This document shows, one piece after another, positions 16,771-23,910 of a DNA stretch of 34,506 nt. The stretch comes from Paenibacillus doosanensis (lineage in GTDB: Bacteria; Bacillota; Bacilli; Paenibacillales; NBRC-103111). Every line of letters starts with the position of its first letter. Positions within the stretch are counted from its first letter, which is position 1. The position numbers and the translations under genes are program-made. The stretch spans positions 1 through 34,506 of the forward strand of contig NZ_JANYUY010000075.1 of assembly GCF_025060755.1 (NCBI RefSeq), read 5' to 3'. The notes below the pieces were generated by a model. The model was not told the origin of the DNA, ran no database searches, and worked only from the letters and a program-made list of their open reading frames with translations.

Positions 16771-16970
16771 AAAGCTAACGGACATGACGGACGCTTATTG
16801 GCTGCAATTTACCGTTTTCATATCATAACGGTCGCCACAGCGCTTATTTACCTTCATCCGCTTCCAATAGATGCATGTTCATCTCGATAGCGGCACGTAG
16901 GTCCGTTAGAAATCTAAAATGCCGATTTTGGCGTAAATAACGGCTGCTGTGTCCGTTGGAGTTTTAGCTA
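16771..16970. repeat. About 200-bp palindromic repeat (MITE-like)
   Basis: The ends are inverted: AGCTAACGGACA at 16773-16784 against TGTCCGTT..TTTTAGCT at 16950-16969. A unit of about 24 bases (AACGG..CACAGCGCTTATTTA-like) occurs at the left end, again near 16828-16855, and in reverse at the right end (16933-16957). No transposase lies inside. The right end reaches the stop codon of the Nudix gene. Confidence 0.6.
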
Positions 16971-17465
16971 AGCCGAAGCCGTATAATCGAATGCACCGCT
17001 CTCGACGGGAATAGTTCCTGTATGTAACCATTCACGCGCCTGCAGCACGAGAGGCGATGAATTGTTAGAAGTCACTTCATCGAGAGCCAGCCACACGGCC
17101 CCATCTGAGTCTTGCCCATCGAACGATTCAATGGGTGCAGTTGTCTCCTCTGAATCAATAGCTACTTTATATAAAATAGCAATATGATGTAAATTCTCCA
17201 CTGTATTATTAGGTAATTTCCATATCACGGAAAAATCGCAGGCACCGATATTGTGCAGCTTTTGAACGGCATAACCTGTTTCTTCCCGAAATTCTCTGAT
17301 CATTCCTTGCTCCAAGGATTCCATTGCTTCCAATCGGCCGCCAGGCAAATCATATTTGCCGGTATAGGGGCCTAATCGTTTTCGAATGACTAGAATACGT
17401 TCGTCGGACACACAAATTCCGTAAACCCCTATATGCCGATAAAAATTGTCGATATGATCAGCCAT
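16968..17465 (-). CDS. Nudix hydrolase
   Basis: 165 residues. The Nudix box is canonical: GRLEAMESLEQGMIREFREE followed by TGY fits GX5EX7REUXEEXGU, at about residues 42-64. These Mg-dependent enzymes cleave nucleoside diphosphates linked to another moiety; the substrate cannot be told. The ATG follows AAGGGAGGA on the minus strand. Base composition is noticeably more AT-rich than its neighbours, suggesting separate acquisition. The TAG stop lies at the edge of the palindromic repeat, so the last residues (about DYTASA) may have been remodelled by insertion. Confidence 0.88.
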   Translation of the reverse strand: MADHIDNFYRHIGVYGICVSDERILVIRKRLGPYTGKYDLPGGRLEAMESLEQGMIREFREETGYAVQKLHNIGACDFSVIWKLPNNTVENLHHIAILYKVAIDSEETTAPIESFDGQDSDGAVWLALDEVTSNNSSPLVLQAREWLHTGTIPVESGAFDYTASA

Positions 17466-17507
17466 TCTTATCCTCCCTTAGGTTCATCTGAAACTAGCTA
17501 ATCTATT

Positions 17508-17650
17508 TTACAGCACCTGCACGAATTTCTTCGTGTTGATTTTCGTCTGTGTCGAAGACGGATCGGAGCCGTTCTGCAGCTCGAGCATGTCGAGCAGATC
17601 GCGGCTTCCGGTTTCACCGATCATTCCGAGCTCGGACAGCAGCGCGCGGA
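17508..17650 (-). pseudogene. C-terminal remnant of an unrecognised gene
   Basis: On the minus strand a frame reads VRALLSELGMIGETGSRDLLD and on to KINTKKFVQVL followed by TAA (17508-17510). It looks like real coding sequence, but an in-frame TGA lies just upstream and no start is present. It may be a regulator that once accompanied the nearby symporter fragment; that link is inference only. Confidence 0.4.
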
Positions 17651-17886
17651 CTAATCATCAACAATAGCGCGGTAAGCAGCTCTTTCAAATACAGCACTTC
17701 CTATGAATTCATTCATCGCTCTAGTTTATTGTACCGAAGGTTTTCCTGTTTTTCGAATCTTGCTATTTTTTAAGCCGGCTGCGTAGATTTTTGTCGAATG
17801 GCGTAGATGCCTCTTTAAAATGAGGAAAACCATACTATCTTTAAAAACATGATGAACAAGTGGCGGGAGAGCGGGTTGAAATTTGA

Positions 17887-17926
17887 AGCAGCGTAAGCGG
17901 CCGCCATTGTAGACGGATTTTTCCCG
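17887..17926. repeat. Dispersed palindromic repeat, left-half copy
   Basis: AGCGTAAGCGGCCGCCATTG followed by TAGACGGATTTTTCCCGC resembles the left half of the full element at 33071-33209 and the copy at 26261-26301. It lies directly before the symporter pseudogene and may mark a rearrangement point. Confidence 0.5.
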
Positions 17927-17939
17927 CTTCAGGGCGATT

Positions 17940-18350
17940 GCTTCGTTCGTCATTCCGACGGGATACTCGTTTAATCTCTACGGGTCTACGCTCTATCAGG
18001 TTCTTGCCGCTACTTTCATAGCGCAAATGTACGGCATCCTTATGCCGATCGGCTCGCAAATTACGCTGCTGCTCGTGCTGATGATGTCCTCCAAGGGCAT
18101 CGCGGGCGTGCCCGGAGTCAGCTTCGTCGTACTGCTGGCAACGCTCGGCTCGGTCAACATTCCGATCGAGGGACTCGCCTTCATCGCCGGGATCGACCGT
18201 ATTTCTCGATATGGCGCGCACAGTGGTCAACGTGCTGGGCTATTCGCTGGCCGCGGTGGTCATGTCCAAATGGGAAGGGTAGTACGATGCGGTCAAAGGC
18301 AAACATTACATCGTCTCGATCCGCGAGGTGCGGCAAAGCGGCAGGAAGTA
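17940..18350 (+). pseudogene. Fragment of a glutamate/dicarboxylate:cation symporter (DAACS, GltP/GltT/DctA type)
   Basis: The frame from 17940 reads ASFVIPTGYSFNLYGSTLYQ, then AATFIAQMYG, then SSKGIAGVPGVSFVVLLATL and GLAFIAGIDR. This is the conserved C-terminal transport core of the DAACS family, including the SKG(I/V)AGVPG motif. After GIDR (about 18200) the frame shifts, continuing as LDMARTVVNVLGYSLAAVVMSKWEG, and then meets an in-frame TAG at about 18282 before YDAVKGKHYI. The N-terminal two thirds are missing. It is a decayed gene. The following stretch to 18590 shows no convincing gene. Confidence 0.85.
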
Positions 18351-18590
18351 GCTTGACAAAAATAACAAACGGGCTGGGGGGGCAAGAAGTTCTGCCTTCA
18401 TCCTCGTGGAGGTTGCGACCTCCGCTGTCATGGCGCAGAGCAATTCCATATCACCGGAGCGAGGCCACCTGCGGGCGATGCAGTTTCAACCCGGCGGACG
18501 GGTATAACCGGAGAAGGCTCTGCATATGATGTAGAAGCATCACGGATAAATGAAGTCAATGATGAGGCTGGAATATCGGCATGATAACGC

Positions 18591-18619
18591 TTGCAAAAAT
18601 CCGCGATCCATTTTACAAT
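18591..18619 (+). promoter_or_regulatory. Sigma-A promoter of the eut operon
   Basis: TTGCAA at 18591-18596, a 17-bp spacer and TACAAT at 18614-18619 form a good vegetative promoter. Transcription would start near 18626, giving a leader of about 155 bases to eutL. It contains the ANTAR-like hairpin and terminator annotated next. Confidence 0.75.
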
Positions 18620-18651
18620 AATGGTAAGATCAGCAAAAAAGAATAGCGTTT

Positions 18652-18703
18652 AAGGCAACGGTGCCTTGGGAGAGCAAGAAGCGAAGACAACAGTCCGGCT
18701 TCG
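18652..18703 (+). promoter_or_regulatory. Candidate EutV (ANTAR) antitermination element
   Basis: Hairpin P1 is AAGGC (18652-18656), hexaloop AACGGT, GCCTT (18663-18667), extendable by two U-G pairs. The loop has A at position 1 and G at position 4, the ANTAR RNA recognition rule. A second hairpin P2 can form from CGAAGAC (18682-18688) and GGCTTCG (18697-18703) with one mismatch; its 8-base loop is not canonical. P2 overlaps the 5' arm of the terminator at 18693-18720, so the two cannot coexist. This is the known mechanism by which phosphorylated EutV prevents termination. Confidence 0.6.
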
Positions 18704-18720
18704 ATCCCGGGCATCTTTTT
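18693..18720 (+). terminator. Leader terminator before eutL
   Basis: GTCCGG (18693-18698) pairs with CCGGGC (18707-18712) with one U-G pair, followed by ATCTTTTT. It lies 60 bases before the eutL start, inside the transcribed leader, as expected for an attenuator relieved by EutV. Confidence 0.65.
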
Positions 18721-18779
18721 GCATTTTCAGGGGTGCGCCAGAAGTGGAGATCGAAAAACGAAGCGAAGAGGTGAAGGGA

Positions 18780-19436
18780 GTGAGCGATCAACCGATCCGC
18801 GCCGTACCGCTTGCCGTCAGAATCATACCGAACGTGGATAAGGAGCTGGCGGCCAAGCTGGAGCTGAAGCCGCATATCCGCAGCCTCGGGCTGCTTACCT
18901 CTACGATCGACGACGTCGGCTATACGGCGATCGATGAGGCGACGAAGAAGGCGGCGGTGGAAGTGGTGTATGCCCGTTCCTTTTATGCCGGCTCGGGACA
19001 TGCGTCTGGCCCGCTGTCCGGGGAGTTTATCGGGATGCTGGGCGGAGAAACGCCGGCGGAGGTGAGAAGCGGTCTGGAGGCGGCTATGGAGTTTATGGCT
19101 GGCGGAGCGTGCTTTTATTCCCTCAACGAGGAGGGAACCCACGCTTACTACGCTCATGTCGTATCCAGAACCGGCTCATACTTATCCCAGACCGCAGGAA
19201 TTGCCGAGGGAGAGCCGCTGGCTTATTTGATCGCACCGCCGCTCGAAGCCGTCTACGGGTTGGATGCCGCAATGAAAGCGGCGGATGTAAGATTATGCCA
19301 GTTTTACGGACCTCCGACGGAAACGAATTTTGCCGGAGGACTTTTAACGGGCAGCCAGTCGGCGTGCGCGGCGGCGGCGGAAGCTTTCGCAGAGGCGGTG
19401 CGCGGCGTCGCCCGGCAGCCGGTCAAACCAGGTTAA
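18780..19436 (+). CDS. eutL: Ethanolamine BMC shell protein EutL (tandem-domain trimer)
   Basis: 218 residues, close to the 219 of E. coli EutL, with the same opening (PLAVRIIPNVDKELAAKLEL, PHIRSLGLLTSTIDDVGYTA) and the family segments HVVSRTGSYLSQTAGI and LIAPPLEAVYGLDAAMKAAD. It holds two circularly permuted BMC domains; three copies make a pseudohexagonal tile with a gated central pore. GTG at 18780 is chosen because AAGAGGTG lies 6 bases upstream and the length fits; a longer frame reaches back to a TTG at 18666 inside the leader terminator region, which is not plausible. First structural gene after the attenuator. Confidence 0.96.
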   Translation: MSDQPIRAVPLAVRIIPNVDKELAAKLELKPHIRSLGLLTSTIDDVGYTAIDEATKKAAVEVVYARSFYAGSGHASGPLSGEFIGMLGGETPAEVRSGLEAAMEFMAGGACFYSLNEEGTHAYYAHVVSRTGSYLSQTAGIAEGEPLAYLIAPPLEAVYGLDAAMKAADVRLCQFYGPPTETNFAGGLLTGSQSACAAAAEAFAEAVRGVARQPVKPG

Positions 19437-19456
19437 AGCGAGGCGGGTGAAGAAGC

Positions 19457-19888
19457 ATGAGTCTATGGAACGGGCTGGCGCTCGGCATGATCGAAACGCT
19501 CGGCATACCGGCGCTTATAGCGGCAGCGGATGCCGCCGCCAAGACGGCGGACGTTCGGGTGACGACGTTCGAGAAAGCCGATGCAGGCATAGTCACGATC
19601 TATATTGTGGGGGACGTAGCTTCGGTGAAGGCGGCGGTGGAAGCCGGTGAAGCACAGGCCAGGCGCGTCGGCAGGCTGCTGTCTACACATGTGATTCCGC
19701 GGCCCGACGCGTCGGTGTACGCGATGCTGGCTAAGCAGTGGCCGGAGAAGCTGGAGGTGGAATCGGCTGAAGCCGCACAAGATACTCCGAATGCAGACGG
19801 TGCCGCAGCGGCAGAGAAGCCGGATACGGGCCATCGTTCCTCTGGCGGCAGTGACGATTTATCCGGCGGCCATGATCAGGAGGAATAA
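19457..19888 (+). CDS. BMC-H shell protein with acidic C-terminal tail (EutK/EutM-like)
   Basis: 143 residues. Residues 1 to about 92 are one BMC domain: ALGMIETLGIPALIAAADAA at the start and VGRLLSTHVIPRPDAS at the end, as in hexameric shell proteins. The last 50 or so residues are rich in Ala, Glu, Asp, Gly and Ser (ending GGHDQEE) and look disordered. E. coli EutK also has a BMC domain plus an extension, but there it is a winged-helix nucleic-acid binding domain; that is not seen here. Position after eutL matches eutK. The tail could face the lumen or cytosol and bind cargo. Confidence 0.9.
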   Translation: MSLWNGLALGMIETLGIPALIAAADAAAKTADVRVTTFEKADAGIVTIYIVGDVASVKAAVEAGEAQARRVGRLLSTHVIPRPDASVYAMLAKQWPEKLEVESAEAAQDTPNADGAAAAEKPDTGHRSSGGSDDLSGGHDQEE

Positions 19889-19905
19889 GGAGGTGAAGAG
19901 GCAGT

Positions 19906-21399
19906 ATGCAGCTTGATCCGGATTTACAGGCCATTCAGCAGGTTCGCAGCTGCCTGCAGGAAGCGAAGCAGGCTCAGAAGCGGCTGGAGACGATGACGCA
20001 GGAGCAGATCGATACGATCGTGGCGGCGATGGCGCGCGCGGCGGAAGACCATGCCGATAGGCTCGGCACGCTTGCCGTGGAAGAGACCGGCTTCGGCAAT
20101 GCTGCCGATAAAGCCGCCAAAAACCGCTTTGTCGCACGGGACGTGTACGAGGCGATCCGAGGGATACGGACGGTAGGCATCATCCGTAAGGATGAGGAGC
20201 GCAAGGTATGGGAGATCGCGCAGCCCGTCGGCATTGTCGCCGCCATTATCCCTTCGACGAATCCGACGTCGACCGTCATGTTCAAATGCATCATTGCGCT
20301 CAAAGCGCGCAATGCCATCGTCATCAGCCCGCATCCGTCCGCACTTCGCTGTTCGCAGGAGGCGGCGCGGCTGATGCGCGAGGCGGCCGAACAGGCGGGG
20401 GCGCCAGCCGGGCTGATCCACTGCCTGACGATGCCTTCGATGGAGGCGAGTGCGGAGCTGATGAAGCATAAGCTGACCGACGTCATTCTGGCGACGGGAG
20501 GAACGGCGATGGTGAAGGCCGCCTACAGCTCGGGCAAGCCGGCGTTCGGCGTAGGGCCGGGCAATGTGCCGGTGTACATACATCACAGTGCGGATGTGGG
20601 GGCAGCGGTTAGACATATTTTAGAGAGCAAGACGTTCGACTACGGGACCATATGCGCCTCGGAGCAGGCGATTGTCGCCGACGAAGCCGTCAAGGCGGAG
20701 CTCGTGCATCAATTGAAACGGCAGGGCGCTTACTTCTTAAACGAGCAGGAGAAGCAAAATATCGAATCGATTTTGCTGACCGAGCGCGGGCTGAACCCGA
20801 AGGTGGTCGGCCGTTCCCCTCAGGTCATCGCCCGGATGGTAGGCATCTCGGTCCCGTCCGATGCGCGGGTATTAGTCGCCGAGGAGACGGCGGTAGGGCG
20901 GGAGCATCCGTTCTCGATGGAGAAGCTGAGCCCGCTGCTCGCGCTGTACACCGTACAGGATTGGCGGGAAGGCTGCCGCAGATGCATAGAGCTGCTGGAG
21001 CTCGGCGGGCTAGGGCATACGCTCGGCATTCATGCGGACGACGAGGAGGTCATTGAAGCATTCGGGCTGGAGAAACCCGCTTCCCGCATTGTCGTCAATG
21101 CAGGTACGACGTTCGGCGGCATCGGAGCAACTACCGGCATCATGCCGTCGCTGACGCTTGGCTGCGGTTCCATGGGCAATAACATTACGTCGGACAACAT
21201 CGGTCCGCAGCATTTGCTTAATGTGAAGCGGGTCGCCTTCGGCATCCGCGAGATGGAGCCGGCAGACTCCCGCGAAGCCGTGACATCGGCGGTGGAGCAG
21301 GAGGCTCGGAAGCTGCAAGCATCGGGTAAGCTGGGTATCTCCCGCGATGAAGTGCTGCAGATCGTCAAGAGCGTTTTAACCGAGCTGCAGATGAAATAG
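19906..21399 (+). CDS. eutE: CoA-acylating acetaldehyde dehydrogenase EutE
   Basis: 497 residues. Converts acetaldehyde, CoA and NAD+ to acetyl-CoA and NADH inside the compartment. The catalytic cysteine is C250 in FDYGTICASEQA; the NAD-binding and hinge segments ATGGTAMVKAAYSSGKPAFG and GPGNVPVYI are characteristic. The N-terminus lacks the E. coli-type encapsulation helix, but the C-terminus ends in an amphipathic stretch, SRDEVLQIVKSVLTELQMK, that resembles BMC encapsulation peptides. AAGGAGGTG precedes the ATG. It is followed by a 139-bp gap containing a TCGCAG..CTGCGA hairpin with a 9-bp tandem repeat GGCTCAAGC (near 21441-21468). Confidence 0.96.
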   Translation: MQLDPDLQAIQQVRSCLQEAKQAQKRLETMTQEQIDTIVAAMARAAEDHADRLGTLAVEETGFGNAADKAAKNRFVARDVYEAIRGIRTVGIIRKDEERKVWEIAQPVGIVAAIIPSTNPTSTVMFKCIIALKARNAIVISPHPSALRCSQEAARLMREAAEQAGAPAGLIHCLTMPSMEASAELMKHKLTDVILATGGTAMVKAAYSSGKPAFGVGPGNVPVYIHHSADVGAAVRHILESKTFDYGTICASEQAIVADEAVKAELVHQLKRQGAYFLNEQEKQNIESILLTERGLNPKVVGRSPQVIARMVGISVPSDARVLVAEETAVGREHPFSMEKLSPLLALYTVQDWREGCRRCIELLELGGLGHTLGIHADDEEVIEAFGLEKPASRIVVNAGTTFGGIGATTGIMPSLTLGCGSMGNNITSDNIGPQHLLNVKRVAFGIREMEPADSREAVTSAVEQEARKLQASGKLGISRDEVLQIVKSVLTELQMK

Positions 21400-21538
21400 A
21401 GCGGGTTTGGCAATCAGGCGGCCGGAAATCCGGACGTTCTTCGCAGGCTCAAGCGGCTCAAGCTGCGATTGGCAAGTATCTCACGCGTTGGAAGGTAGAA
21501 ATACGCTACATAATTCAATTCGAGGAGGATGATCTCAA

Positions 21539-21826
21539 ATGGCAGGAGAACTGGCGGCGCTCGGCATGGTGGAAACGAAAGGATTAGTCGGCTCCATTGA
21601 GGCGGCGGATGCGATGGTCAAGGCAGCGAATGTGAAGCTGATCGGCAAGGTGCATGTCGGCGGAGGTCTGGTCACCGTCATGGTCAGAGGCGATGTGGGC
21701 GCAGTCAAGGCGGCGACCGATGCCGGCGCGGCTGCGGCGGAGAAGGTAGGGGAACTCGTCTCGGTTCATGTTATTCCGCGTCCGCATTCGGATATCGAAT
21801 TTATTTTGCCCAAGCTTGAAGGATAA
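21539..21826 (+). CDS. eutM: Ethanolamine BMC shell protein EutM (BMC-H hexamer)
   Basis: 95 residues, a single canonical BMC domain of the major hexameric tile: [60 protein letters not shown] and [15 protein letters not shown]. The strong AGGAGG site suits a highly expressed shell component. It is 5 bp upstream of the phosphotransacetylase gene. Confidence 0.96.
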   Translation: MAGELAALGMVETKGLVGSIEAADAMVKAANVKLIGKVHVGGGLVTVMVRGDVGAVKAATDAGAAAAEKVGELVSVHVIPRPHSDIEFILPKLEG

Positions 21827-21831
21827 AAAGT

Positions 21832-22620
21832 ATGGCGCTAATAACGGAGACTTCTCTGCGCGCCCAACTGGCCAAGGGCATTCCGAATCCTTACCCTGTG
21901 ACAGCAGAAGATAAGCTGACTCCGGCTGCGGAAGACTTCCTGAAGAGCAGAGGAATCCGGCTGAACCGCAAGGCAGACGATTCTCCCCCGATCCGGCTGG
22001 ATTGGAGCAAGTCCGCTATACCTAACATACCGGTAGGGGTATCAAATCGGCATGTGCATTTGTCCGAGGAGCATGTGGAGCTATTGTTCGGCAGCGGCTA
22101 CCGGCTGACTCCGTGGCGGGAGCTCTCGCAAAAAGGCCAGTTTGCCGCCGAGGAGACGGTGACTTTGGCCGGACCCAAGGGAGTCATCGGGAACGTGCGC
22201 ATTCTCGGACCTTCGCGGGGGAGCTCTCAGGTGGAGGTCTCGCGCACGGACGGGTTTACGCTCGGCGTTCACCCTCCGCTCCGGCTGTCGGGACAGCTTG
22301 AGGATACGCCGGGAATCGCTCTGATCGGCCCGAAGCAAGCGATAATGCTTAAGCAAGGATTGATCGTGGCGAAAAATCACGTTCACTTGTCGCCGGAAGA
22401 GGCAAGCCGGCTGCAGGTGGAGCAGGGCGACGGGCTGATCGTGCAAACGTTGGGCGAGCGCCCGGTCATTTTTGCCGATGTGGTTGCGCGAATTCATGAG
22501 CATTTCTCGCTCGATCTGCATCTGGATACCGACGAAGCCAATGCGGCCCAGCTCCGCACCGGGGATGTCGTCCGGCTAATCGGCAAAAACGGCTGTATTA
22601 CGGAAGCCTTGAGGGGGTGA
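21832..22620 (+). CDS. eutD: PduL-type phosphate acetyltransferase (EutD) with EutT/EutQ-like N-terminal module
   Basis: 262 residues. The C-terminal part from about residue 60 is a PduL phosphotransacylase, which turns acetyl-CoA plus phosphate into acetyl-phosphate and recycles CoA within the compartment. Two metal-site motifs are present: VSNRHVHLSEEHVELLFG and KNHVHLSPEEASRL. Residues 2-47 (ALITETSLRAQLAKG through LTPAAEDFLKSRGIRLNRK) are an extension resembling the N-terminus of EutT and EutQ, and the C-terminus of the next gene product. Such extensions may act in encapsulation or partner binding. It overlaps or abuts the next gene. Confidence 0.92.
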   Translation: MALITETSLRAQLAKGIPNPYPVTAEDKLTPAAEDFLKSRGIRLNRKADDSPPIRLDWSKSAIPNIPVGVSNRHVHLSEEHVELLFGSGYRLTPWRELSQKGQFAAEETVTLAGPKGVIGNVRILGPSRGSSQVEVSRTDGFTLGVHPPLRLSGQLEDTPGIALIGPKQAIMLKQGLIVAKNHVHLSPEEASRLQVEQGDGLIVQTLGERPVIFADVVARIHEHFSLDLHLDTDEANAAQLRTGDVVRLIGKNGCITEALRG

Positions 22621-22625
22621 GGACG

Positions 22626-23576
22626 GTGGAGAAAGAGATGAAGCAGTGGCTCGAGGCGACCATTCGCGAGCTCGTCATATCGATGCAGGCAGAGGCGGTG
22701 AAGCGGCCGAAGGTGCTGTATATTTTTTGCGACAGTACGGCCCATGAGGCTTTCACCGATCATTTCATAACGCTTGCGAATCATAACGTTTGTTTCGATA
22801 TGTTATTTTTGGACGGAGAGACCTCATCATGGCTTGGTCTGCATAAAATTGAATGCGGGGGTCCCGGTAAAATCATTGCCGCCGATGAATACGCCCCGGC
22901 CCCTATCGAGCTTCCGCTCGATTACGACGGCATCGTCATTCCCGAAATCGATCTCGACAATGCCGCCAGAGCCGCAGCGGGGCTGAAGGGTACGGTCAAG
23001 GCGGAGATTCTTTTTGCTGCGCTTACGCTAGAGAAGCTCGTGCTGATTGGCGACGATGCTCCGGGACTGAAGCGGGCCGATCGCCGTACGCTCCGCACGT
23101 TGGCGCTTCCGAAAGGTTACGCGGATGTGTTCGGGCGCTATAAGGAGGATCTCCGCCGGCTCGGCGCACGATTCGCGCCGCAGAAGCAGCTGGCGGAGCA
23201 TGTGGTGGAACACTGTGCCGCGCTGCGCAGGGAAGAGGAGAAAGCCGATCGCCGTTCTATAGCCGAGCGGAGTCGGTTGGAGCAAGGCGAACCGCGGGGA
23301 AGGCAGCTTGCCGCCTCGGCGCATGCCGGTCCGGCAGAGCGGGAACGGGATGCGCCTGCGGCCGCCTCGCCGGAGCGGGGAAGCAGCGTCACCGCCGCCG
23401 CGAGAGACGCACGCTGGTTCGATGGCAGGCTGCTGACCGCCGAATGGGTGAGGGCGCAGCTCAAGCAAGGAGCGGCGGAAGAGCTGTACATTACGGCGCG
23501 GACGATCGTATCTCCGCTGGCCCGGGATTTACTGAGCGATGCGGGCATCAGGCTGCGTTATGTGCAAGGCGGTTAG
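22626..23576 (+). CDS. Uncharacterised eut protein: Rossmann-like N-terminus, EutT/EutQ-like C-terminal module
   Basis: 316 residues. Residues about 1-170 look like an alpha/beta Rossmann or flavoprotein-like domain (KRPKVLYIFCDSTAHEAFTDH, then LPLDYDGIVIPEIDLDNAAR and ALTLEKLVLIGDDAPG). About 190-265 is a charged, low-complexity linker. Residues 268-316 (RLLTAEWVRAQLKQGAAEEL to IRLRYVQGG) resemble the N-terminal module of EutT and EutQ, but no adenosyltransferase or cupin domain follows. GTG at 22626 is chosen because AGGGGG lies about 9 bases upstream; GTG at 22617 overlapping the eutD stop is the alternative. Other Firmicutes eut loci, from memory, carry an unnamed gene at this position. 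Function unknown. Confidence 0.8.
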   Translation: MEKEMKQWLEATIRELVISMQAEAVKRPKVLYIFCDSTAHEAFTDHFITLANHNVCFDMLFLDGETSSWLGLHKIECGGPGKIIAADEYAPAPIELPLDYDGIVIPEIDLDNAARAAAGLKGTVKAEILFAALTLEKLVLIGDDAPGLKRADRRTLRTLALPKGYADVFGRYKEDLRRLGARFAPQKQLAEHVVEHCAALRREEEKADRRSIAERSRLEQGEPRGRQLAASAHAGPAERERDAPAAASPERGSSVTAAARDARWFDGRLLTAEWVRAQLKQGAAEELYITARTIVSPLARDLLSDAGIRLRYVQGG

Positions 23577-23620
23577 CGAAAGCGAGCGGGTTACGGAGAA
23601 AGGCGAAACGGGGGAGAGCC

Positions 23621-23899
23621 ATGTTTCTCGGTAAAGTGATAGGCAGCGTATGGGCTACGCAAAAAGAAGAAGGCATGGACAATCTTAAGCTGATGGTCGT
23701 GCAGCCGATCGATTTCAAGGATGCGGAGGCCGGGCAGAGCGTCATTGCCGCCGACCGGATCGGGGCGGGGGTCGGCGAGAAGGTCATCGTATCTCGGGGC
23801 AGCCCGGCGCGCGTGCTGTTCAGCGGCAAGATGGTGCCGATCGACGCCATGATCGTAGGCATTGTCGACAGCTTTGACGTCACGGACGATACCGAATAA
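23621..23899 (+). CDS. eutN: BMC vertex protein EutN (pentamer)
   Basis: 92 residues, the EutN/CcmL family that caps compartment vertices. MFLGKVIGSVWATQKEEGM, LKLMVVQPIDF, AADRIGAGVGEKVIVSRG and PIDAMIVGIVDS follow the family closely. ATG at 23621 follows GGGGGAGAG; the open frame upstream is not BMC-like. It is 11 bp upstream of eutS. Confidence 0.95.
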   Translation: MFLGKVIGSVWATQKEEGMDNLKLMVVQPIDFKDAEAGQSVIAADRIGAGVGEKVIVSRGSPARVLFSGKMVPIDAMIVGIVDSFDVTDDTE

Positions 23900-23910
23900 G
23901 GAGGGGAAGC

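Noticed and set aside
18380-18560. Possible cobalamin riboswitch before the eut operon
   Set aside because: A B12-dependent locus makes it attractive, but the GCCACTG and B12-box motifs are missing.
21421-21470. Second ANTAR target between eutE and eutM
   Set aside because: Hairpins exist (CCGG..CCGG and TCGCAG..CTGCGA), but no hexaloop with A1 and G4 and no T-run was found.
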